Source: an uncultured Pelagibacteraceae bacterium
GTDB taxonomy: Bacteria; Pseudomonadota; Alphaproteobacteria; Pelagibacterales; Pelagibacteraceae
DNA: 35,382 nucleotides
NCBI GenBank assembly: GCA_902566805.1
Contig: CACFKJ010000008.1
Location: 1-35,382 of the forward strand
Direction of reading: 5' to 3'
Position numbers and translations under genes: made by a program. Below, piece by piece: positions 18,468-26,541 of this stretch (position 1 is its first letter; the number at the start of each line of letters is the position of its first letter). The notes below the pieces were generated by a model that ran no database searches, was not told where the DNA came from, and saw only the letters and a list, made by a program, of their open reading frames with translations.

Positions 18468-19523
18468 TTATTTTAAAATATTTTCTAATTTTTCGACTTG
18501 TCCTATTTTAAATATAATTGCATCATCCGGATGATAACCATATTTTTTTGAAGAATTTTTAAATCTTTTTGGTGGTTCAAATATTGGTTCAAGAGATAAA
18601 ACTACAGTTCCCCAGTGCATTCCTAAAACCTTTTTACTTTTTAAATCTTTACCGATATTCAAAGCTTCCTCAGGATTAGTATGGTAAATAGATTTATCTT
18701 TTATTGATGCCATTGGGTAGAAATTATAAGCGCCTATATTAATTAAAGTAAGATCTATAGGGCCATATTTATTACCTAGTTCTTTATATATATTTCCATA
18801 ACCAGTATCACTTGCAAAAAAAATTTTTTTATTTTGATATTCAATCAAAAAGCTACCCCACAGTGATTTATTTGTATCCCACAAACTTCTTTTTGACCAA
18901 TGTACTGCTGGCATTAAAGTTATTTTTAGATCGTTAACTTTTATTTCATCATACCAGTCCATTTCATTAACATTTGAATAACCATTTTTTGTAAAATATT
19001 TTCCAAGATTTAAAGGTGTCAAAACCTTTGTTTTTTTATATGGAAATCGTTGAATAGTTCTTGTGCTTAAATGATCATAATGATTATGAGTTAATAAAAA
19101 TAAATTTATCTCAGGTAATTCTTTTAAATTTATTGCTGGATCAACAAATCTTTTTGGTCCAAAAATTAAAGGACCCATATTTTTTTCAAAAACTGGATCA
19201 GTAATAATTGTAGTTTCACCTAATTTTATTAGAAATGTAGCATGACCTATCCAAGCTATATAGTTTTCGTTTTCGTATTTTTTTAGATTTTTTAAAACTA
19301 TATCTTTTTTAATTACATGGTCGTCTGGGATATTCATGTTTAATTTTTTCTTTTCTTCATTGAATATTTTGAAACTCCAATTAAACGATGAGTCTCTTTG
19401 TGGAGATCCTTCAGGATTTCTGAAAGTTCCATCTTGTAAATGATGGTACGGTTTATTTTCCATTGAATAAGAAATAATAGGATAAATATTTATAATCAAT
19501 AGGGCAATTAGGAATTTTTTCAT
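18468..19523 (-). CDS. Exported metallo-beta-lactamase-fold hydrolase (NAPE-PLD/UlaG-like)
   Basis: The 351-aa protein has an N-terminal signal peptide (MKKFLIALLIINIYPIISYS) followed by WIGHATFLIKLGETTIITDP, the di-metal motif LLTHNHYDHLS (HxHxDH), AVHWSKRS, FASDTGYG and MHWGTVVLSLEP, the arrangement of the beta-lactamase_2 group that includes NAPE-phospholipase D and UlaG-like proteins. All usual metal ligands appear present. A phospholipid-type phosphodiester or other lipid substrate is possible but not shown. It sits 26 bases after purK in the same direction and may be read through from purEK. Confidence 0.82.
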   Translation of the reverse strand: MKKFLIALLIINIYPIISYSMENKPYHHLQDGTFRNPEGSPQRDSSFNWSFKIFNEEKKKLNMNIPDDHVIKKDIVLKNLKKYENENYIAWIGHATFLIKLGETTIITDPVFEKNMGPLIFGPKRFVDPAINLKELPEINLFLLTHNHYDHLSTRTIQRFPYKKTKVLTPLNLGKYFTKNGYSNVNEMDWYDEIKVNDLKITLMPAVHWSKRSLWDTNKSLWGSFLIEYQNKKIFFASDTGYGNIYKELGNKYGPIDLTLINIGAYNFYPMASIKDKSIYHTNPEEALNIGKDLKSKKVLGMHWGTVVLSLEPIFEPPKRFKNSSKKYGYHPDDAIIFKIGQVEKLENILK

Positions 19524-19549
19524 TTATGATACAATATTAGTATATTTAT

Positions 19550-20593
19550 TTATAATTTAATTGTAGTTAAATGACCCATCTTCCTATTGTTTTTAATTTC
19601 TTTTTTTAAATAATCGAAGAAAAACTCACTATCTTTAAAGTTTTTGTTTCTATAGTTTGAAATTTCATCACCTATCAAGTTCTTCATATTTGCATCGTGT
19701 AATTTTTTAACTTTGATTTTTTCTAGGCCACATATAGCCCTTATATGATTTTCAAATTGACTAATATTATGAGAATTTATTGTTAAGTGTCCTGAATTAT
19801 GCACTCTAGGAGCAATTTCATTTAAATAAAGATTATCATTTTTATCTATAAAATATTCTACACATAATGTTCCAATATAATCAAGTTCATCAGCAACTAT
19901 CGTTGCATGATCAATAGATAAATTTGAAATCTTTTCGCTGATGTTGGCTGGAATTTTTGAAGTTCTTAGAATTTGATCCTCATGATGATTTTCTATAGGT
20001 TCATAAATTTCGAATTTTTGGTGTCCAAATCTTGTAATAATTACTGATATTTCTTGTTTTAATTTTACTAATTTTTCTAGAATATAATCTTTACTAAAAT
20101 CTATATTTAATCTTTCTAAATCTTTTACATCGTTAATTTTAAATTGTCCTTTACCATCATATCCCAATGTAGTGGTTTTTAGTATTCCTGGAATTAAATT
20201 TACATTAGATCTTAATTCATTTTCATTTTTAACACCTACGTATGATGTCGTCCTAATATTTAATTTGTTAACAAAATCTTTCTCAGAAAGTCTATTTTGA
20301 ATTATTTTATTAATTCTAGGTTTTGGTAATACTTTCTTTACTTCATTTATTAGTTTTAATGTTTCAACAGGTATATTTTCAAATTCAAAAGTAACTAAAT
20401 CTACTTTGCTAGTAAATAAATTAATTTTTTCTTGATCGTCATATTCTCCAAAAATAAATTCGTTACAAAAATTTCGAGCAGGAGCATTTTCATCATCAGA
20501 AAAAATTATTGTTTTTATGTTTAGCTTTTTTGCTGCCGTACATAATAAACTTCCTAGTTGGCCACCACCAATGATTCCTAAATTTTCAACCAT
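19550..20593 (-). CDS. purK: N5-carboxyaminoimidazole ribonucleotide synthase
   Basis: ATP-grasp enzyme converting AIR, bicarbonate and ATP to N5-CAIR in purine synthesis. The 347-aa protein begins with LGIIGGGQLGSLL, and has DLVTFEFENIPVE, KTTTLGYDGKGQF and the C-terminal EIAPRVHNSGHLTIN motif, all PurK hallmarks. It starts directly after the purE stop (20594), so the two are coupled. Length is normal. Confidence 0.97.
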   Translation of the reverse strand: MVENLGIIGGGQLGSLLCTAAKKLNIKTIIFSDDENAPARNFCNEFIFGEYDDQEKINLFTSKVDLVTFEFENIPVETLKLINEVKKVLPKPRINKIIQNRLSEKDFVNKLNIRTTSYVGVKNENELRSNVNLIPGILKTTTLGYDGKGQFKINDVKDLERLNIDFSKDYILEKLVKLKQEISVIITRFGHQKFEIYEPIENHHEDQILRTSKIPANISEKISNLSIDHATIVADELDYIGTLCVEYFIDKNDNLYLNEIAPRVHNSGHLTINSHNISQFENHIRAICGLEKIKVKKLHDANMKNLIGDEISNYRNKNFKDSEFFFDYLKKEIKNNRKMGHLTTIKL

Positions 20594-21088
20594 TTACCTT
20601 GGTTTTTTGTTCACAGCTTTAGATTGTTTTTTTCTCCAAAGATTTAAATTTTTTTTTATTTTTAAATCACTCAAAGAAATTATTGATGCAGCTAATAAAC
20701 CAGCATTTATTGCTCCATCTCTACCTATTGCAACCGTTCCAACAGGTATCCCCTTAGGCATTTGAACAATTGAAAGCAAACTATCAAGCCCTTTTAATTT
20801 TTTACTCTCTATTGGAACGCCTATGACAGGTATTCTTGTTATTGCAGCTATCATTCCTGGAAGATGTGCCGATCCTCCGGCTCCAGCAATTATTACAGAA
20901 ATGTTATTTTTCTCTGCAGTTTTTGCAAATTTATACATTCTATCTGGTGTTCTGTGTGCTGATACAATTTTTGACTCATGCTTTACTTTTAATATTTTAA
21001 GTACTTCAGAACAATATTTCATAGTTGAGTAGTCTGACTGACTGCCCATAACTATGGTTACTTTACATTGATTTTTTTTATGAGACAT
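20594..21088 (-). CDS. purE: N5-carboxyaminoimidazole ribonucleotide mutase
   Basis: Converts N5-CAIR to CAIR, the next step after PurK. The 164-aa protein shows [12 protein letters not shown], the active-site SAHRTPDRM with its His, [15 protein letters not shown] and [13 protein letters not shown], matching class I PurE. First gene of a purE-purK(-MBL) minus-strand operon; 49 bases separate it from the divergent dipeptidase-like gene. Confidence 0.97.
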   Translation of the reverse strand: MSHKKNQCKVTIVMGSQSDYSTMKYCSEVLKILKVKHESKIVSAHRTPDRMYKFAKTAEKNNISVIIAGAGGSAHLPGMIAAITRIPVIGVPIESKKLKGLDSLLSIVQMPKGIPVGTVAIGRDGAINAGLLAASIISLSDLKIKKNLNLWRKKQSKAVNKKPR

Positions 21089-21137
21089 TTATATCTTTTA
21101 ATATCAAATATTTGCCTACTAATATATATTTATTCTT

Positions 21138-22109
21138 ATGAATTATAAAATTGATAATTTACAGTACTGCAATTGGTCTAGGGAAGTATTCGAAATTAAT
21201 CGTGAAGCAGGATTAGATGCTGTTCATGTTACTGTAGTTTATCACGAAGACTATAAAGAGTTTCAAAAAAAAGTTGAAGAATGGAACAATTTGTTCAAAA
21301 ATAATAAAGATTTAATTTTTTTAGGTAAAGATTTTAAAGATATCGAAAAAGCAAAGAATGAAAATAAAACAGCGATATTTTTTGGTTTTCAAAATTGCTC
21401 TCCTATAGAGGACGATATTGAATTAGTGGAAAAAGTTTATGAATCTGGATGTAGATTTATGCAACTCACATATAATAATCAATCCCTTTTAGCGACCGGA
21501 TGTTACGAAAAAAATGATAGTGGTGTTACAAACTTTGGTAAAGAAGTAATCAAAGAAATGAACAGACTGGGCATAGTTGTAGACATGTCCCATTCTGCAG
21601 AGAAAAGCACATACGATGCAATTGAGCTTAGCCAAAAACCTATTGCTATTACTCATGCTAATCCAAATTTTTGGTATAAAGCTATAAGAAATAAATCTGA
21701 TGAATTATTGAAAACTTTATCAGACAGTGGAGGAATGTTAGGATTATCTTTATATGCTCACCATTTAAAAGATAAATCAGATTGTACAATTGAAAGTTTT
21801 TGTGAAATGGCTGCTAGAACAGCAGAAATAATGGGTGTAAAAAATATAGGTATTGGATCTGACCTTTGTTTAAATCAGCCTGACAGTGTAGTTGAATGGA
21901 TGAGAAATGGAACGTGGGCTAAAACAAAAAACTACGGAGAGGGAACAAAAGAAAAATCTGGTTTTCCAAAACAACCAGAATGGTTTACAGACGCAAGAGG
22001 ATTTAAAAATATAGAAAATGGATTAATTAAAATTGGATTTAGCATCCAGGAAGTTTACGGTATATTAGGAAATAATTGGTTTAATTTTTATAAAGGTATT
22101 CACAAATGA
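21138..22109 (+). CDS. M19 membrane-dipeptidase-like protein, altered metal site
   Basis: The 323-aa sequence matches the M19 (renal dipeptidase) barrel: GFQNCSPIEDD, CRFMQLTYNNQSLLATGCYE, MSHSAEKSTYDAIE, ITHANPNFW, MLGLSLYAHHL and IGIGSDLCLNQ. The usual N-terminal HxD ligand pair is replaced (LQYCNWSRE) and the bridging Glu position appears to be Gln (GFQN); the two later His remain (MSHS, THAN). A related dipeptidase-like gene occurs in Pseudomonas glycine betaine/dimethylglycine clusters (PA5396 in my recollection) with the same type of N-terminus, so this may be a non-peptidase or one-metal enzyme tied to methylated-amine catabolism. It heads a four-gene coupled operon. Confidence 0.85.
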   Translation: MNYKIDNLQYCNWSREVFEINREAGLDAVHVTVVYHEDYKEFQKKVEEWNNLFKNNKDLIFLGKDFKDIEKAKNENKTAIFFGFQNCSPIEDDIELVEKVYESGCRFMQLTYNNQSLLATGCYEKNDSGVTNFGKEVIKEMNRLGIVVDMSHSAEKSTYDAIELSQKPIAITHANPNFWYKAIRNKSDELLKTLSDSGGMLGLSLYAHHLKDKSDCTIESFCEMAARTAEIMGVKNIGIGSDLCLNQPDSVVEWMRNGTWAKTKNYGEGTKEKSGFPKQPEWFTDARGFKNIENGLIKIGFSIQEVYGILGNNWFNFYKGIHK

Positions 22110-23767
22110 AAGTGCAACTAAGAGAGCCAAAATTTGTAATGAAATTATCAAAACTAGGTTCCTTTCATCAAACTAAATTATCTTTTTTAAGATCTTTTTT
22201 AAATGAATTTAAGGATTGGAAATATAAAAGAGATTTGTTTGATTTAGATGAATATGGTTATGGTAGAGCGGTATATTCATTTCAAAAAAAAAAAAGAATT
22301 TATTCTTTAGTTTGTTTTGCAAATAAAATAAATGATGATGAAAGATCAGACAGAGTTATTGCAACAAAATGGGATGCTGCATTCACTTTACATGATGGGA
22401 TACCAACTAAACTTGACCTAGACCGTTTATCGGAAAACGTACCAAAACAAGAAGTTGGAAGAGTTTCTTATAAAGAGCTCACTCTTTCAAGAGCAAATAA
22501 ATCTTTGAGAATTTTTGAACATGTTGTTGAAAGTTTATCTAATGGAGTTCAACCAGATAAAAATATTTTATCTAAAGTTGGTTATTTATATAGAACGACA
22601 GCAGTCTATGGATCAGGTAAATTTGGCCTCGCAGATAGATTTAGAATTAAGAATAGAAAAGAAATAAATGGACCTTTTAGATTAGAAATGATGCTAGTTT
22701 ATTTAGTTAGGCAATTTACTTTTGACCAAGTAAATCATATTGCAAAAAATAAAAATCCAAAAAAAGCAGTTGAACTAGATCCAGATATTTGCAGAAATTT
22801 GGGAATTGGCAATTCAACTGGACTTGGCATGGCACCTTTTATTGTAAATCATCCAACTCTCTTGAATAATTGGATACTTGCTAAAGAGACAGTACTTAAA
22901 AAAATTAGAGAAATTAAAAATGTTGACCCAAAAGAATTAGAATTATTTAGAAATTGTTTAATAAAATCTCAAAAAAATATTGAAAACTGGAAAACTGAAA
23001 GTGAATTTCAAATAAAAAAAATTAATGAATTAAAAATTGATTTAGAAAAATTTTCTAAATATCTAAATAATCAATTAGATATTAATAAAGAATATTTATT
23101 TAATGATATATATAATTGGGCCGAGAATAATTTAACTGATGAAGGTATAGAATATATTGTATCTTTAATGATGGAGCCTTACGATAATATAGTTAAACCA
23201 ATGATAAATGAAATGAGCTCTGACGAAGATGAATATTTTGAAATTCCTACAAGTAGAACTATTCAAGAGCTTAGAAATATTTTGGAAAATAATTACTCAG
23301 AAATATTAAAAATTGATTTTTCAGATAAGCAAAGTAATCAAAATTTTTGGTTTATTTCAAAAAATAAAGAAGAACCAAGACTGGCTGATAGATATTTGCA
23401 AAAAGGATCTGAACTGGAACAACCTTTAGCAATAGCAAGAGATATTAAAAGGCTATATCAAAAAATATCTAATGAAAAAAATAGCTCGTCAGTCGGGAAT
23501 TTTTTAATTAAAAATAGTGAACTTAGACATGTTGTAAGAAGAGCATTTATTGTAGAGAAATTTCCCTATGCTGAAATTCAAGACAATATTATTGGTTCAA
23601 AATTAATCCCAATTGATATGTTGAGATTAAAATTATCTTTCTTTGGTGCTAATAAATTTGATCCAAGATCAGATAAATGGTTAAGAATATGTATGTTCCA
23701 AGGTGCTCCACTTCCAAATGAGCTTAACTCATTTAGCGAACAGTGGATTTATAATTCATTAAATTAA
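22106..23767 (+). CDS. Conserved-looking 553-aa protein of unknown function
   Basis: I do not recognise this family. The 553-aa protein is soluble, without signal peptide or membrane segment. The first 240 residues contain motif-like stretches (RDLFDLDEYGYGRAVYSF, ATKWDAAFTLHDG, EVGRVSYKELTLSRANKS, GSGKFGLADRF, LGIGNSTGLGMAPFI), the middle (about 275-350) is charged and probably helical or coiled, and the end has MFQGAPLPNELNS. GSGKFG resembles a P-loop fragment but lacks the GKT/S, so nucleotide binding is not claimed. It overlaps the dipeptidase-like gene (ATGA) and the DUF3726 gene (TAATG), implying a shared process or complex. Confidence 0.75.
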   Translation: MKVQLREPKFVMKLSKLGSFHQTKLSFLRSFLNEFKDWKYKRDLFDLDEYGYGRAVYSFQKKKRIYSLVCFANKINDDERSDRVIATKWDAAFTLHDGIPTKLDLDRLSENVPKQEVGRVSYKELTLSRANKSLRIFEHVVESLSNGVQPDKNILSKVGYLYRTTAVYGSGKFGLADRFRIKNRKEINGPFRLEMMLVYLVRQFTFDQVNHIAKNKNPKKAVELDPDICRNLGIGNSTGLGMAPFIVNHPTLLNNWILAKETVLKKIREIKNVDPKELELFRNCLIKSQKNIENWKTESEFQIKKINELKIDLEKFSKYLNNQLDINKEYLFNDIYNWAENNLTDEGIEYIVSLMMEPYDNIVKPMINEMSSDEDEYFEIPTSRTIQELRNILENNYSEILKIDFSDKQSNQNFWFISKNKEEPRLADRYLQKGSELEQPLAIARDIKRLYQKISNEKNSSSVGNFLIKNSELRHVVRRAFIVEKFPYAEIQDNIIGSKLIPIDMLRLKLSFFGANKFDPRSDKWLRICMFQGAPLPNELNSFSEQWIYNSLN

Positions 23768-24375
23768 TGAAAAGTTATAGCGAAATAGACACTACAGTAA
23801 AAAGAGCGAGCAAAGCTATCGGATTTTCTTGGGGAGACTCTGAAGAAATTGGGAAATGTATAAGATTACTCGAAATGTTAGGAATTTCTGGAGTAAGAAA
23901 TTTAAATAGTTACTTCAAGGTATATAACAAACAAAAGTTTCAAAACATTAATTTAATTTCAAAAGATAACTCTTCATCAATACCATATTGTCCAATTTCA
24001 GCTGGTTTGAACTTTTTAAATCAAATATCGCATATGGAAGAGCTAAGTGAAATTTCAATTAGTAATATTGCTTACCCAGTTCTTTTGATACCTTTTATAA
24101 GTCGCGCATCTTATATTTCAGGAAAGAAAATACTATTGAAAATTGATGGACAAAACTTGCTATTAAATTTTAATCAATCAATATATTCAAATTTTTCAGG
24201 TAAAGATGTATTAGAAAAATCAAAGTCTATAAATATTAAATTTCTAGAAAATGTAAATTTATTTTCAGAAGATGAATGGAAAGAGTTATATAAATTATCA
24301 GAAGATACATTCGTCGAGGAAAGTGATGAACTCAAGGAAGTAGCTGCAGGAGCAGGTCTAACAGATAATGACTGA
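23767..24375 (+). CDS. DUF3726-family protein
   Basis: The 202-aa protein has the hallmarks I associate with DUF3726: an N-terminal SEIDTTVKRASKAIGFSWG followed by EEIGKCIRLLEMLGISG, and a C-terminal AGAGLTDND tail, both strongly conserved in alphaproteobacterial members. Function of the family is unknown. It is soluble with a hydrophobic middle (ISNIAYPVLLIPFI) that looks like core strand rather than a membrane helix. It is third in the coupled operon; the downstream four-cysteine ORF starts 8 bases before its stop. Confidence 0.82.
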   Translation: MKSYSEIDTTVKRASKAIGFSWGDSEEIGKCIRLLEMLGISGVRNLNSYFKVYNKQKFQNINLISKDNSSSIPYCPISAGLNFLNQISHMEELSEISISNIAYPVLLIPFISRASYISGKKILLKIDGQNLLLNFNQSIYSNFSGKDVLEKSKSINIKFLENVNLFSEDEWKELYKLSEDTFVEESDELKEVAAGAGLTDND

Positions 24376-24538
24376 TAATTCTGATTTTAAACAAGTAAAA
24401 GAAAATGACTTGAAAGACCTAGATAATATTTGTGAAGAATGTAAAAAAATAGATGAAACGGTTTCTCAAAATCTTATTTTAAATAGTTTCAAAGTATGTG
24501 ACTCTTGTAAAACATCAAAAACATTATTTCCTATTTAG
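24368..24538 (+). CDS. 56-aa four-cysteine zinc-ribbon protein, XPA-N-like spacing
   Basis: Too short for the ORF track. ATG at 24368 overlaps the end of the DUF3726 gene and TAG ends at 24538. The product has two CxxC pairs, ICEECKK and VCDSCKT, separated by 18 residues containing NLILNSF. This pattern closely resembles the zinc-binding core of the nucleotide-excision-repair protein XPA (Cx2C-x17-Cx2C, with a hydrophobic x-N-x-F stretch before CDxCR). The N-terminus is acidic. Nothing beyond the ribbon is present, so it would be an isolated zinc module. Coding is supported by the overlap and intact Cys pairs; a nucleic-acid role is speculative. Confidence 0.65.
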   Translation: MTDNSDFKQVKENDLKDLDNICEECKKIDETVSQNLILNSFKVCDSCKTSKTLFPI

Positions 24539-25080
24539 CTAATATTACTTACTGGTAGAGCATTCATTCTGCTCATTACAAATGAAATAGATAAAAAAGC
24601 AATAATCAGAAAAGATAAAAATACAATTCCAAAAGATTTCAAATTAGATTTCAAATTTAAAATTTGCTTTAAAGAAATAATTAGTGATGCAAATATCCAT
24701 AATTGAGTTAAAAATATTATTGGTATAACAAACTCTGGAGTAACAGCAAAAAACCTTAGTATTCCAGGTGCATGTGCATATCCAACAGCGATAAGTACTT
24801 TTTTAAATGGAATTCTATTTTCCTTGTCAGAAAATAATTTAACGCCAATTACATAAACTAATATGGACCAAATAAACCAAGTAAATATTGCTGTAAGACC
24901 TGAAACACCAATTGATGTTTTTATAATAGTGTTTGCTGCTACTGCTCCAGCAACACCATCAAGTATCATAACTAACCCAGCAAAATATATTCCTGCTTCA
25001 CCAAAATATTTTGCCTCTCTGTATAAAGATCTATCCAATTTAATTGATCTAACTATAATATTTAAAAATTGTGCAAACAT
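24535..25080 (-). CDS. Yip1-like multi-pass membrane protein
   Basis: The 181-aa protein has about five hydrophobic segments after a short N-terminus with YREAKYFGEAGIYFAGLVMI, and the family-typical AVGYAHAPGILRFF loop between helices three and four, ending in a last helix IVFLSFLIIAFLSISFVM. This is the pattern of bacterial Yip1/YIP1-domain proteins of unknown role. Its stop overlaps the tail of the convergent four-cysteine ORF by 4 bases. The 102 bases upstream separate it from the demethylase gene and should contain its promoter, although that gene is in the same direction. Confidence 0.75.
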   Translation of the reverse strand: MFAQFLNIIVRSIKLDRSLYREAKYFGEAGIYFAGLVMILDGVAGAVAANTIIKTSIGVSGLTAIFTWFIWSILVYVIGVKLFSDKENRIPFKKVLIAVGYAHAPGILRFFAVTPEFVIPIIFLTQLWIFASLIISLKQILNLKSNLKSFGIVFLSFLIIAFLSISFVMSRMNALPVSNIS

Positions 25081-25145
25081 TAATTTGTTTCCTAAATTGA
25101 CTAGGATAAGTAATTATTAAATGATTAATAAAGATTATGCAAATG

Positions 25146-25172
25146 TTGTAGGGGGAATATACCCCCCTACAA
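25146..25172 (-). terminator. GC-rich hairpin after the demethylase operon
   Basis: A perfect 10-bp inverted repeat TTGTAGGGGG (25146-25155) / CCCCCTACAA (25163-25172) with a 7-base loop begins 10 bases after the stop of the DmdA-like gene. It is by far the most stable stem in this A+T-rich window. There is no proper U-run after it on the minus strand (ACATTTGC follows), so it may be a transcription terminator of weak type or an mRNA 3'-end stabiliser. Confidence 0.6.
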
Positions 25173-25182
25173 AGAATACTGG

Positions 25183-26541
25183 TTAGCCTTTTACAACTTC
25201 TCTTGTGTTTGCGTTGAAAGACTCTTTAAAAGGTATATCTACTACTACTGCATCAACAGGCGTGCCAGGTGTATCAGAATATTTAGCTGGTAAATGTACT
25301 TTATATTTGGTCCCAACTTTCCCTTTTGGAAAACCATTTGCATTTAATGTTCCATCAAATGGCACATATCCCATAGCTATATTTTGTTTTTTTTCTGGGT
25401 GATACCAAGGAGATGTGATAAATCCAACAGGATCTCCTCCATCTGCATTAGAAATCAACCAAAAGTCAGGAGCATATTCTTCAATTGGCTTTCCACCCAA
25501 TTCAAGTCCTACTAATTGTAGTTTGTAAGGTTTTTTACCTGCTTTAATTTCTGCACCCATTTTTTCTAAAGCTGCTTTTCCTACATAGTCAGATTTTTTA
25601 TTCCATTCTCCTTTTCCAGATAAAGAAACTTGATATCCTAAATTACATTGAAAAGGATTATGCTGATGGTCCATATCTTGACCCCATGAAAGAATCCCTG
25701 CTTGAATTCTTCTATGATGTGCAGGTGCAATAACCATTAAATTATGTTTTTTTCCAGCTTCAAGTACTGCATTCCACATATCATCCGCATATAAAGTTGC
25801 ATCTCTTAAATAAATTTCATATCCAGCTTCTCCTGAGAAACCAGATTGAGAAATTACACAACTTCTACCAGCAACATTAACTTCTGCTAATCCGTAGAAT
25901 GGCATATTATCTAGATCAACTTGATCGCCAAGTAAATCTTTCATTAAAGCTTTTGATTTAGGTCCTTGAATTTGTACAGGACAAGCATCAATTTCTTCAA
26001 TAGTACAATTAAATTTTCCATCATGGTTTACACCTTGAAGATACATACCAATATCAGAGTCTGATAGTGAAAACCAAAATTCATCTTTTGAAATTCTAAG
26101 AAGAATTGGATCATTTAAAACTCCACCATAAGCATTGCATAAAATTACATACCTTGCTCTCATTGGTGAGATTTTTGTTGCATCTCTAGTTATTACATAA
26201 TCAGTAAATTTTTCTGCATCTGGTCCTTTAACTCTAATTTGTCTTTCAACCGCAACATTCCACATTGTTACGTGATTAACAATTGCATCATATTCAACCA
26301 TTGCTCCACCATCTTCAGGTTTTACATATCCTCTTGGATGGTAAATTCTATTGTATACTGTCGCTCTCCAACATCCAGCTTGCATCGATAAATGCCAGTA
26401 AGGTGATTTTCTTACTCTTGTTGAAATTAACATCTCAACTTTTGTAGGCCCACTTTGTCTTAAGTTATATGGAACTTCTCGATCAGATTGATCCACAGAA
26501 GTTGCATGTTTTAGTTTTGTATAGTCAAATTCGTTAGACAT
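25183..26541 (-). CDS. DmdA-like GcvT-family methyltransferase/demethylase
   Basis: Probably transfers a methyl group from an onium or related substrate to tetrahydrofolate. The 452-aa protein matches the GcvT fold in a DmdA-like version: VTMWNVAVERQIRVKGPDAEKF, NAYGGVLNDPILLRI, FWFSLSDSDIGMYLQGV, VQIQGPKSKALM, GFSGEAGYEIYL and RIQAGILSWGQDM. DMSP demethylase DmdA is nearer 370 aa; this protein has a longer N-terminus (about 45 residues before the fold) and an extended C-terminal domain. Substrate could be DMSP or another methylated compound. Its start overlaps the MTHFR-like gene by 8 bases, and proX/proW lie upstream, so import, demethylation and methyl oxidation appear to be one operon. 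Confidence 0.82.
   Translation of the reverse strand: MSNEFDYTKLKHATSVDQSDREVPYNLRQSGPTKVEMLISTRVRKSPYWHLSMQAGCWRATVYNRIYHPRGYVKPEDGGAMVEYDAIVNHVTMWNVAVERQIRVKGPDAEKFTDYVITRDATKISPMRARYVILCNAYGGVLNDPILLRISKDEFWFSLSDSDIGMYLQGVNHDGKFNCTIEEIDACPVQIQGPKSKALMKDLLGDQVDLDNMPFYGLAEVNVAGRSCVISQSGFSGEAGYEIYLRDATLYADDMWNAVLEAGKKHNLMVIAPAHHRRIQAGILSWGQDMDHQHNPFQCNLGYQVSLSGKGEWNKKSDYVGKAALEKMGAEIKAGKKPYKLQLVGLELGGKPIEEYAPDFWLISNADGGDPVGFITSPWYHPEKKQNIAMGYVPFDGTLNANGFPKGKVGTKYKVHLPAKYSDTPGTPVDAVVVDIPFKESFNANTREVVKG

Noticed and set aside
22607-22640. GSGKFGLADRF in the 553-aa unknown as a Walker A motif
   Set aside because: The GK is not followed by T/S and the preceding glycine spacing does not fit GxxxxGK[TS].
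25183-26541. Calling this gene gcvT (glycine cleavage T protein) or authentic dmdA
   Set aside because: GcvH/GcvP partners are absent and the sequence is DmdA-like rather than GcvT-like, but its length and extensions differ from DmdA, so only a family-level call is made.
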